37,802 nucleotides of DNA from NCBI GenBank assembly GCA_023260255.1, contig JALQVV010000036.1:1-37802 (forward strand), read 5' to 3'. A model generated the notes under the pieces. It worked only from the letters and a program-made list of their open reading frames with translations. It ran no database searches and was not told where the DNA came from. Source of the DNA: Candidatus Saccharimonadia bacterium. Its GTDB lineage: Bacteria; Patescibacteriota; Saccharimonadia; Saccharimonadales; Saccharimonadaceae. Below, piece by piece: positions 17,380-25,474 of this stretch. Both the position numbers and the translations under genes were made by a program. Numbering within the stretch: the first letter of the stretch is position 1; each line of letters starts with the position of its first letter.

Positions 17380-17404
17380 CACCCCCGTCACATTGGCGGG
17401 GGTG
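17380..17404 (+). terminator. Rho-independent terminator
   Basis: CACCCCCG / CGGGGGTG then ATTCAATTTTAG. Confidence 0.65.
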
Positions 17405-17530
17405 ATTCAATTTTAGTTGCTTTTTTATTGTATTTATGCTATAATTGATTTATTCGGCTTGGATAGCGAATCGGTCAATTGATCAACAAGCGTCCGAGCC
17501 GTCTCGGACCTGAACAAAGGATTCACTCAT

Positions 17531-17818
17531 ATGATTGACTACGGTGTCATTTTGCTCATCATCGAGGCTCTCGCCTTCGGCGCATTCGGCCGACTGATGA
17601 GCTGGTTCGACATCGCGAAGGCGCTGTTCTACATCGCCATTGCCGCGTTCGTTCTGATCGCACTCACCGCCCTCGCCGGCAGCTGGCAGTGGGGCCTCGT
17701 GGTCGCGTTCGTCACCAACCTGGTCTTTATCCCGCTCGCACGGTGGGCGGGTAAGGGACCGCAGCCCAGCGAAGAATCCCATCGAATCAAGAGGGAGATC
17801 TACGGCCCCCGCGCCTGA
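17531..17818 (+). CDS. Small multi-pass membrane protein
   Basis: 95 aa, hydrophobic; own TATAAT, hairpin leader and terminator. Confidence 0.7.
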   Translation: MIDYGVILLIIEALAFGAFGRLMSWFDIAKALFYIAIAAFVLIALTALAGSWQWGLVVAFVTNLVFIPLARWAGKGPQPSEESHRIKREIYGPRA

Positions 17819-17833
17819 ACTCCTCCAGGTCCG

Positions 17834-17875
17834 AACCCCCTTCCGCATCGCGCGGCGAGGGGGTTTGGTTTTTTA
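17834..17875 (+). terminator. Rho-independent terminator
   Basis: AACCCCCT / AGGGGGTT then TGGTTTTTT. Confidence 0.8.
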
Positions 17876-17880
17876 AGGGG

Positions 17881-20352
17881 TTATTTGACGACGATATTCA
17901 CCAGCTTGCCAGGTACGTAGATTACCTTTGCCGGTTGTTGATCACCGACAAACGCTTTGACATTCTCGCTCTCAATGGCGAGTTTTTCTATTGTCTCTTT
18001 GTCCGTATCTTTAGCAACATCCAGCTTGGCGCGCAGCTTACCGTTCACCTGTACCACAATCGTCATGGTGTCTTCGACAATTTGCGCGTCGTCCCACTCT
18101 GGCCACATGGTTTCGTGCACTAGCCCCTCATGCCCGAGCTGCTGCCACAATTCTTCACTCATGTGCGGCGCGAATGGCGCCACTAGCTGGACCAGTACGC
18201 TCAAGGCTTCCCGCCAGGTCGTATCGGAAAATCCGTCGACTTTCAGCTTATACAGGTCATTGACGTATTCCATCAATGCCGAAATAGCCGTGTTAAAGCT
18301 TTGCCTATGAATATCGTTGGTTACTTTACGCGCGGTTTTGTGCTGCAGCCGCGTCACTTCTGCATCATTGCCAGTAAATGATTTATCGGATTCATCGAAT
18401 TCCTGGACCAACGTCCATACACGGTTAATAAACCGATACACGCCGCCAATACCACTCGAGCTCCAATTGGAATTTTCGTCGATCGGACCAAGAAATAGTT
18501 CAAACGTCCGCAGTGCATCGGCACCGTAGCCTTGGTCAATAATTTCGAGCGGATCAACAGTATTGCCCAGCGATTTGCTCATCTTGCGACCGTCTTCGGC
18601 AGCAATCAAACCATGATAAATCAGCTTTTTGACTGGTTCTTTGAAATCAGTAAGCCCCATGTCCTTAAAGACATGTGTCCAGAATCGTACATATAGGAGG
18701 TGTGCAACCGCATGATCACCACCGACGTAAAAGTCGACCGGCGCCCAGTAGTTTGCCAGTTTTGGATCCCACGCCTGCGTGTCATCGTGCGCATCGGTAT
18801 AACGCAGCAGATACCAGCTACTGCAGGCATAACCATCCATCGTATCCGTTTCGCGCTTAGCAGGTTTACCACAAGTTGGGCAGGTAGTATTCACCCAATC
18901 CTCAACATGCGCCAGGACTGACTTGCCATCGCCTTTTGGTGCGAAATCTTTGACATCCGGCAATCGTACCGGTAATTGGTCCTCGGGTACGGCAACTGCT
19001 CCGTGTTCGTCACAATGAATAATCGGAATCGGCGCACCCCAATAGCGCTGGCGACTAATCAGCCAGTCACGCATTTTATATTTGACTTCAGCTCGTGCAA
19101 AGCCCTCGTGTTCAAGGAATTTGATTATTTCTTGTCGGTGACTCGCTGCGACTTTACCCTCAAATGCTTTTGGTTCGATCAAGATACCGTTTGTCATATC
19201 CGTAAAGCAATATTCGAGATTCTTTACTTTTTCAGCCTCGATTGGATCTACAGGAACCATCGTTGGTTTTAAGCGAATGCCGTATTTCTTGGCAAATTCA
19301 AAATCACGCTCATCATGCGCCGAACAAAGAACAATGCCTGTACCATAGTCGGCTAACGCGTAGTTCGCAATCCAAATAGGCAGATCTTCATCGCCAAATA
19401 TATCAAGCGCGTACCGGCCCGTAAAAATACCCTCCGGCTCGCCCAAGCTACCAGGACCTTTTGCATCTCGGTCAATTGCCATTTGTTTAGCTTGGTCAAG
19501 AATATCCTGCGCATTATCTAGTCCATCAACAAGCTTTGGGAGCAATGGATGATCTGGTGCAATTGCAACAAAAGTATTGGCCGTGATGGCTTCGAAATGC
19601 GCCGAGAAAGACTCGATCTCCAGATCGGTATCTTTGACTTTATTTGTGTAAATCACTCCTTCACTTCGGCCAATCCAATTCGTCTGCGCGGTTTTAATCT
19701 TTTCCGGCCAATCCAATTCAGGAATTTCGTCCAGCAGCGCATCTGCATACTCAGTGATTTTGAAAAACCACTGCTTGATGCTTTTTTTCTCGGCTGGTGG
19801 ATCATCAGGGCCATCGTGTCGCCAACATTTGCCATTGACAACTTGTTCGTTCGCCAATACTGTTTGATCGATCGGGCACCACCACTGCAATGATTCTTTT
19901 TGGTACGCCAGTCCACGTTCAAACAGCTTGGTGAATATCCACTGCGTCCAACGATAATATTCCGGATCGCTCGTATTGATTTCACGCGTCCAGTCAATGC
20001 TTGCACCAAGGCGTTTCAATTGGTTTTTAAAATTCGCAATATTTGTTTTCGTCGTTTCCTGTGGTGGTGTGCCGGTTTTGATCGCATAATTTTCGGCCGG
20101 CAATCCAAACGAATCCCAACCCATTGGGTTCATGACGTTGTGGCCATTAGCACGGTGAAAGCGAGCGATTGCATCTACGATCGCATGCTCGAACGTATGC
20201 CCCACATGCATGCCGGCACCACTTGGGTAGGGAAACATCGGTGAAATATAGGTTTTGGGACGATCAGCAAAATCCTGGGCAATAAATGCCTGTTTTTCTT
20301 CCCACACCTGCTGCCATTTTGGCTCGATCTCTTGCGGATTGTAGCGTTTCAC
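17881..20352 (-). CDS. leuS: Leucyl-tRNA synthetase
   Basis: KRYNPQEIEPKWQQVWEE...PYPSGAGMHVGHTFEH...GLIAAEDGRKMSKSLGNTVDP. GTG start at 20352 preferred over track 20385. Confidence 0.97.
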   Translation of the reverse strand: MKRYNPQEIEPKWQQVWEEKQAFIAQDFADRPKTYISPMFPYPSGAGMHVGHTFEHAIVDAIARFHRANGHNVMNPMGWDSFGLPAENYAIKTGTPPQETTKTNIANFKNQLKRLGASIDWTREINTSDPEYYRWTQWIFTKLFERGLAYQKESLQWWCPIDQTVLANEQVVNGKCWRHDGPDDPPAEKKSIKQWFFKITEYADALLDEIPELDWPEKIKTAQTNWIGRSEGVIYTNKVKDTDLEIESFSAHFEAITANTFVAIAPDHPLLPKLVDGLDNAQDILDQAKQMAIDRDAKGPGSLGEPEGIFTGRYALDIFGDEDLPIWIANYALADYGTGIVLCSAHDERDFEFAKKYGIRLKPTMVPVDPIEAEKVKNLEYCFTDMTNGILIEPKAFEGKVAASHRQEIIKFLEHEGFARAEVKYKMRDWLISRQRYWGAPIPIIHCDEHGAVAVPEDQLPVRLPDVKDFAPKGDGKSVLAHVEDWVNTTCPTCGKPAKRETDTMDGYACSSWYLLRYTDAHDDTQAWDPKLANYWAPVDFYVGGDHAVAHLLYVRFWTHVFKDMGLTDFKEPVKKLIYHGLIAAEDGRKMSKSLGNTVDPLEIIDQGYGADALRTFELFLGPIDENSNWSSSGIGGVYRFINRVWTLVQEFDESDKSFTGNDAEVTRLQHKTARKVTNDIHRQSFNTAISALMEYVNDLYKLKVDGFSDTTWREALSVLVQLVAPFAPHMSEELWQQLGHEGLVHETMWPEWDDAQIVEDTMTIVVQVNGKLRAKLDVAKDTDKETIEKLAIESENVKAFVGDQQPAKVIYVPGKLVNIVVK

Positions 20353-20369
20353 AGAGAGTATTATACCAG

Positions 20370-21296
20370 TTATTGGCGCTGCCACAGTGATTTGAATACC
20401 GACTCGGTCACTGTCATAGCCAAACTGTCGTATGCGACGACATCTTTAGGAACATCAATAGTACCAACTTGGGTATCCTGAGCAGTAATGCGCATATCGC
20501 CCGCAGAGACGGTCTTTAGCCGATGATCCGACTTGGTGATAGTGACATCAGCCCCAATTGGTTTTGCCCCACTATTCTTCAGTACTTGATCAAATCCAGC
20601 ACACTCGTTGGTGAGTGACTGATAAAATTTTGTTGCTGCAAGCTTGTCTGCAAATACATCGAGCTTTTTCTTGTCGATATTCACATGATATGTCACCTCT
20701 GTCGCTGTGGTCGTTTTTGTTTGCATACTAAGGAATCCGTTCGAGGCGTAAACATCTGCCAACTCACCCTTAGCCATACGGTTGGTCACCAATTGGCTGC
20801 GGGCACTCAAGAGACATTTCATCGTGTTCGTATCTGCTCCAATGTAGGGCAATTTGGCCGTGTCCATACTTACCCAGCGGTCTTTGAGCGACGTCACCAC
20901 TTGATTAACCACAGGGACTACAGCCGGCAGCAATCCGCTCTTTGGCAAAAACATATCCGCAAACTTGTCTGGGGTTGATGATTTGACGTACAACACATTA
21001 CCGTTAACAACCGCTTCAAATGGCATATCGTGATACGTCCCTTTCAGCGATTGCCGCTGGCCATCAGTTGTGAGTACCATAGTGTCGCCATTTATCGTGA
21101 TAGTGTATTTACCGGGTGCATCGGCCGCATACTGAATAGCATCCGCAAGTGCCTTTTCTGGACTTGCCCGCCATGCCATAAACATCGCGATCGCGAGCAC
21201 GACAAAGACGACCGCCACCAACCCGATGGCAAAAAAGGCAACTGCAAGCCAGTGTCGACGCAGCCAGGGAGTACGAGTATCTGACGTTTCGTTCAT
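20370..21296 (-). CDS. Single-pass membrane-anchored extracytoplasmic protein
   Basis: One N-terminal TM helix followed by a soluble domain. Confidence 0.8.
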   Translation of the reverse strand: MNETSDTRTPWLRRHWLAVAFFAIGLVAVVFVVLAIAMFMAWRASPEKALADAIQYAADAPGKYTITINGDTMVLTTDGQRQSLKGTYHDMPFEAVVNGNVLYVKSSTPDKFADMFLPKSGLLPAVVPVVNQVVTSLKDRWVSMDTAKLPYIGADTNTMKCLLSARSQLVTNRMAKGELADVYASNGFLSMQTKTTTATEVTYHVNIDKKKLDVFADKLAATKFYQSLTNECAGFDQVLKNSGAKPIGADVTITKSDHRLKTVSAGDMRITAQDTQVGTIDVPKDVVAYDSLAMTVTESVFKSLWQRQ

Positions 21297-22603
21297 TAGA
21301 CAAGATTCCTTTCAAAAAATGCTTCTTTTGTGGCCATCCATGCTGGCGATTGGCGAACGAGTTGCGATGCATCTGCTTGATCGAGCAGTAATATTTTGAC
21401 CGCTTCTTCGGCATAGACATCACCCTGCGAACCTTTGGCCAACACAAGTGCATCTTTGTCCAACACGCTATGGGCAAATGCCCCCGCCTGCACGGCATTT
21501 TGGAATGATTTTACCTGACAACCCTGCGAATGTGCGGCTGGCGCCAAGTATTTGCCAGCCTCGTCACCGATGGTAATCACCCATTCCACCATATCCGGGT
21601 GGAACAGTTTGCCAATTTTTTCGTGTTCGGCAGCCGACGACTCACCAAGTTCGTTCATACTCCCCATAATCGCAATACGCTGCGGCGCCTGAATATCATA
21701 AAATGTCTGTATTGCTCCGACAGCTGCAGCCGGACTAGAGTTATAAGTATCATCAATGATTGTGCTGCCATTGAGGCCGCGGAGCAAATTCATCCGCCCA
21801 GGGATGGGGCGAATCCTGCCAAGCCCTGCCGCTACCTCATCACCATTCAAGCCGAATTTTAAGCCTATAGCGCCAGCGGCAATAGCTGGTCGCAAATTAT
21901 GTTCACCCAGTACTTTAATCGTTGCGGCAACACCAGCTGGCAGTTCTGGCCCGACGAAATTACCCGTGTGACCATTCTCAACACTAAAATCTTGCTGCTC
22001 AAAGTGATACTCTGCCACAGCACTGGTGCCATATGTGTCCAGATTGGCATTAGTTAGGTACTGCGCATATGTACCCTCAATATCATCGCGGTTGATAAGA
22101 GCTAGTTTGCTAAAGTTCCCTGCCGCCAGCTCCTCATGCGCCACCGCATCCATGGTTTTGAAAAATTCCATGTGCTCTGGCGTGACAGCCGTCACAACTG
22201 CAATATCTGGTTTTAAATACGTACCAAAATGGTCAATATCACCCGGATGGTCAGCACCTAGTTCTTGCACGATGATATCAACGTCCGCCGGCGCCAATAC
22301 CCTCGCTTGGGCGGTCTTGACCGCCTGTCGCCAGGCACTAAAACTTTTGACATTATCAGGATAAGGAACGCCCAGAATCGCCAACGGCACACTCATATGC
22401 GTATTGTGGTTACCCTGGTGCAAATGCACACGGTATTTTTGCGACAGCATCGTCGCAATCGCTGTTTTTGTGCTTGTTTTGCCAACGCTGCCCGTCACGA
22501 CAACCAGCTTTACTTCTGGGTGCGTCGTAAAGTATGCCACCACTGCTTCTTCCAGCTGTTTTTGGACGCGGTCCCTATATTTGCGCTGCAAACCCTTGAA
22601 CAT
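21296..22603 (-). CDS. murF: Mur ligase family, MurF-like
   Basis: VTGSVGKTSTKTAIATML...QGNHNTHMSVPLAILG...IDDTYNSSPAAAVGAI...GSMNELGESSAAEHEKIG. Confidence 0.88.
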   Translation of the reverse strand: MFKGLQRKYRDRVQKQLEEAVVAYFTTHPEVKLVVVTGSVGKTSTKTAIATMLSQKYRVHLHQGNHNTHMSVPLAILGVPYPDNVKSFSAWRQAVKTAQARVLAPADVDIIVQELGADHPGDIDHFGTYLKPDIAVVTAVTPEHMEFFKTMDAVAHEELAAGNFSKLALINRDDIEGTYAQYLTNANLDTYGTSAVAEYHFEQQDFSVENGHTGNFVGPELPAGVAATIKVLGEHNLRPAIAAGAIGLKFGLNGDEVAAGLGRIRPIPGRMNLLRGLNGSTIIDDTYNSSPAAAVGAIQTFYDIQAPQRIAIMGSMNELGESSAAEHEKIGKLFHPDMVEWVITIGDEAGKYLAPAAHSQGCQVKSFQNAVQAGAFAHSVLDKDALVLAKGSQGDVYAEEAVKILLLDQADASQLVRQSPAWMATKEAFFERNLV

Positions 22604-22772
22604 TAGGGTCATTATATCATTTCTGCTCGGTTCATGCTTGCGCTTTTCAAAGCGTAAGCGCATAATAATGCCATTGCTGATGCGCAATTAGGGGCAACCC
22701 TTCGTAGCGCGGCATAAAATAAACAGCCACCACTAAAAAGGACTCGTGCCCCGGGTGGGCGCGCAGCAGCAG

Positions 22773-22808
22773 GAACTACCTCCTCTAGCAGGAGGTAGTT
22801 CTTTTTTC
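22773..22808 (+). terminator. Strong plus-strand terminator with no annotated gene upstream
   Basis: GAACTACCTCCT-ctagc-AGGAGGTAGTTC then TTTTTT. Confidence 0.85.
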
Positions 22809-22901
22809 GTCTAGAGTAGCTTGTATTCGGCTTAAATTGGAGTATATTCATAAGCACAAGGCTTATGATCCTGTCGGAGGGCAGGGTGTAAAGGAGGAAA
22901 A

Positions 22902-23477
22902 ATGAGTACAAATGTTAAAGAGTACGTCGACAACCTTTGGTGGTTATTCGTACTACAGGGTCTCGCCACACTCGTGTTCGGCGTGATCGCTTTGTTCTTT
23001 CCAGGGCTGACACTTGCCAGTCTCGTACTTGTATTTGCCGTCTACGCAGTTGTAGTTGGCGTTATTGAGTTGGTGCACGGCTTTCGTGACATTGGCAAAA
23101 CCGGCTTTTGGTGGTTTTCGCTACTTGTCGGCGCCGTCCTTGTTGTGGTCGGGGTCTACCTCGTACGCAACCCAACAACCGCACTTGACCTGTTCTTGGT
23201 CATTGTCGGTGCGCTCATTTTGGCGCGTGGTGTTGCCGACCTTGCCGTTGGCGCATTCTTTAGCAGCAATGCAAACAATCGTTGGCTATGGGTTATCTCG
23301 GGCGCACTCGGTGTCGTCGCAGGTATCGTTCTCTGGCGCTATCCCGTTGCTAGCGGCCTTGCATTTGTTTGGGTACTCGGGCTCTACGCACTGCTTGCCG
23401 GTTCAATCGGTTTAGCCTACGCATTCAAAGCCCGCGAGCTTGTCAACGAAGTTGGCGGACGTTTTCTTAAAAAATAA
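22902..23477 (+). CDS. HdeD/DUF308 family membrane protein
   Basis: Repeated TM pairs (GLATLVFGVIALFFPGLTLASLVLVFAVYAVVVGVIELVHGF...); RBS AGGAGG. Confidence 0.85.
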   Translation: MSTNVKEYVDNLWWLFVLQGLATLVFGVIALFFPGLTLASLVLVFAVYAVVVGVIELVHGFRDIGKTGFWWFSLLVGAVLVVVGVYLVRNPTTALDLFLVIVGALILARGVADLAVGAFFSSNANNRWLWVISGALGVVAGIVLWRYPVASGLAFVWVLGLYALLAGSIGLAYAFKARELVNEVGGRFLKK

Positions 23478-23488
23478 CTTAACTTCAA

Positions 23489-23521
23489 ACACCTGTCGAT
23501 GCCTTGGCGACAGGTGTTTTT
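23489..23521 (+). terminator. Terminator
   Basis: AACACCTGTCG / CGACAGGTGTTTTTG. Confidence 0.8.
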
Positions 23522-23541
23522 GTTGGTAAAATATCGTGAGC

Positions 23542-23620
23542 GAGGGGATATAGCTCAGTTGAACAGCCTTGAGCGACAATTATACGTCACTCTAATCAAC
23601 TGTTTAAAAGCTATAGGCCC
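23542..23620 (+). repeat. Partial tRNA-Ala 5' copy plus inverted copy
   Basis: GAGGGGATATAGCTCAGTTGA at 23542-23562 is identical to 23630-23650; CTCTAATCAACTG (23590-23602) + AGCTATAG (23609-23616) is the reverse complement of the tRNA 5' half. Confidence 0.85.
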
Positions 23621-23631
23621 GAATGCAATGA

Positions 23632-23708
23632 GGGGATATAGCTCAGTTGATTAGAGTGCTTCCATGGCATGGAAGAAGTCGAGGGTTTGAGTCCCTCTAT
23701 CTCCACCA
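23632..23708 (+). tRNA. tRNA-Ala (GGC)
   Basis: GGGGATA...TATCTCC-A-CCA; anticodon arm CTTCC-ATGGCAT-GGAAG. Confidence 0.92.
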
Positions 23709-23711
23709 AGG

Positions 23712-23727
23712 TCGAACATATGTTCGA
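23712..23727. promoter_or_regulatory. Perfect palindrome identical to a Gram-positive type LexA/SOS box
   Basis: TCGAACATATGTTCGA; the core CGAACATATGTTCG fits the Bacillus-type SOS box consensus. Confidence 0.4.
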
Positions 23728-23735
23728 AGAATTAT

Positions 23736-23787
23736 CAAATCAACAGAGGTCCGCATGTACCGATGCGGCCTCTTTTTTGTTGATTTG
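23736..23787 (+). terminator. Extended terminator hairpin
   Basis: CAAATCAACA-GAGG-T-CCGCAT-GTACCG-ATGCGG-C-CTC-TTTTTT-GTTGATTTG. Confidence 0.8.
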
Positions 23788-23859
23788 ACCGACTGGTCAC
23801 TATTCCGACCAGCTCACTACCGTGATGCACCCCTGTATCTGTTGTTCTAGTGTTGGAGG

Positions 23860-23916
23860 TCGGTACATTTTTGACGCTTTTTCTCACCCCTGTTAATCGT
23901 TACTAAAATGTACCGA
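23860..23916. repeat. 12-bp perfect inverted repeat
   Basis: TCGGTACATTTT (23860-23871) / AAAATGTACCGA (23905-23916), 33-nt loop. Confidence 0.85.
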
Positions 23917-23948
23917 TGCCTGTTGTTGTCTCTACAACCATGCTGTCC

Positions 23949-24545
23949 CTACCAGACGATCGAAGGGACGGTAGATAAGTCAGGCTCTTGGACTGGAAAC
24001 CGACTGTGAACTCGCTTAGCATTTGCGATCGCGTCGTTCAAAATAGCGTCCGCTATTGGAGCGAGAGCTCTCATATTTGAATCGCTGCTTGCGCGCAATG
24101 CGATGACGAAATCTTTCCATAACCGCACCACCTCGTGTGCAAAATCTACTGGCATCTGATTCAGATGCTTCGTGGTAGTGCCATCAAAACTACTTACTGG
24201 ACGAGGGTTAGATCGATCTTGCGCATGCATGAGATAGCCGTGTAACACACTAACCCAATCAGTCGAGTAAAGCGTCGAAGTTAGAGGTGAGAGGCCGAAC
24301 GCGTTCAAGCCATAGTAATTATTGCTTGTTGGGTTAGTGAAAAATTCGAAAAGGGTACGAGCGTGTAAGAAGGTCGAATCCATCGCATAGACTTGAATAT
24401 GGTAGCCGTCTAGCTCAAGGTTTAGCCGGTCTTGAATATGCCACTCGGTCGCTGCTCGTAGAAGCCACTGAAGTTCGTTATTAAGGTGCTCCTCAAGGTA
24501 CTCCTCCAGTTGAGTGTTGTTCATCGAGGGAGTGTTCCTACCCAT
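23949..24545 (-). CDS. Orphan alpha-helical protein, possible HEPN-like (third gene of trio)
   Basis: MGRNTPSMNNTQLEEYLEEHL...FLHARTLFEFF...KHLNQMPVDFAHEVVRLWKDFV; RBS GGGGAC. Start at 24545 preferred over 24611. Confidence 0.75.
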   Translation of the reverse strand: MGRNTPSMNNTQLEEYLEEHLNNELQWLLRAATEWHIQDRLNLELDGYHIQVYAMDSTFLHARTLFEFFTNPTSNNYYGLNAFGLSPLTSTLYSTDWVSVLHGYLMHAQDRSNPRPVSSFDGTTTKHLNQMPVDFAHEVVRLWKDFVIALRASSDSNMRALAPIADAILNDAIANAKRVHSRFPVQEPDLSTVPSIVW

Positions 24546-24556
24546 AATTACGTCCC

Positions 24557-25474
24557 CTATATCTCGCCCGCATGTATTATGGCGTAACCGTTGGCTTTCC
24601 ACTTCTCGCAATCCGCTTCGACCTTCTCAAACGACTGATACACAATTTCTATTTCGTGTTTTGAAAGGTTACCTAGCTGATCCTGCCAACCAACTGGGAT
24701 CATCGAAGCATGGTCTGATTGGGTAATTAGGAGTAGACAGGCGTAGTAGGCCTCAGTTATACCCTTGATAGACTCTTTCATGTCGCCAATCCGCAACTCC
24801 AGCTCTTTGCCAAGCTGCTGCCGACTTGTGGATGAGGCAGAATGCGCAATATGTTTACCGACGAATGAGATAACTCCATTGAGCTCTGTATTCTTATCCC
24901 CTAGTAGACGTTTCTCTAGTTCATCCAGTACCCGTTTGTTGATTAATCCATTTTTGTCACAAATCCTATCCAGCATGACGTAATTATTGGCTGCGATTAT
25001 CGAAGCAATCGTAGGCTCGCCGTTTTGCGCACCAACAAATTTTATGCCGCCCTGGTCGTACACATCCCTGAAAGGGGGAATGCCGTAAGCCTCGCAGATA
25101 TAGTCAGCTGTCAGCGCACCGCTTTTGCGCAAGCTCTTCATATCGATCAATATATTCATAAGGGAGTAAACGCTTGTATCCTTAGAGCCCTCTTTTTCTG
25201 AAGCTATTTCCGTCAGCCGACGTATCCGTAGCGCCTGTACTTGCAGATAGTTAAAGGCCGTGAGACGCCCGAAGAGCAGATTGGCTAACACGCTTTTTGG
25301 GCTGTCTTTACAGATGGCAATATAAGCCTCATATGCCGCCAACTCCCAGAACAAATCATATAGAACACTAGATATCGAGTTAGGGTCGATTTGCCCATCA
25401 TCAAGATGACCCCCTAGAGCTTCGCCCCATTTGGCAAATTGCTCTTTTGCGGTTCCAGCCTCATCACTCATCAT
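24557..25474 (-). CDS. Orphan alpha-helical protein, AbiU2/HEPN-like (second gene of trio)
   Basis: LYDLFWELAAYEAYIAICKDS...NYVMLDRICDKNGL...VGKHIAHSASSTSRQQL; ATGATG overlaps the upstream stop; RBS GGAAGG. Confidence 0.8.
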   Translation of the reverse strand: MMSDEAGTAKEQFAKWGEALGGHLDDGQIDPNSISSVLYDLFWELAAYEAYIAICKDSPKSVLANLLFGRLTAFNYLQVQALRIRRLTEIASEKEGSKDTSVYSLMNILIDMKSLRKSGALTADYICEAYGIPPFRDVYDQGGIKFVGAQNGEPTIASIIAANNYVMLDRICDKNGLINKRVLDELEKRLLGDKNTELNGVISFVGKHIAHSASSTSRQQLGKELELRIGDMKESIKGITEAYYACLLLITQSDHASMIPVGWQDQLGNLSKHEIEIVYQSFEKVEADCEKWKANGYAIIHAGEI

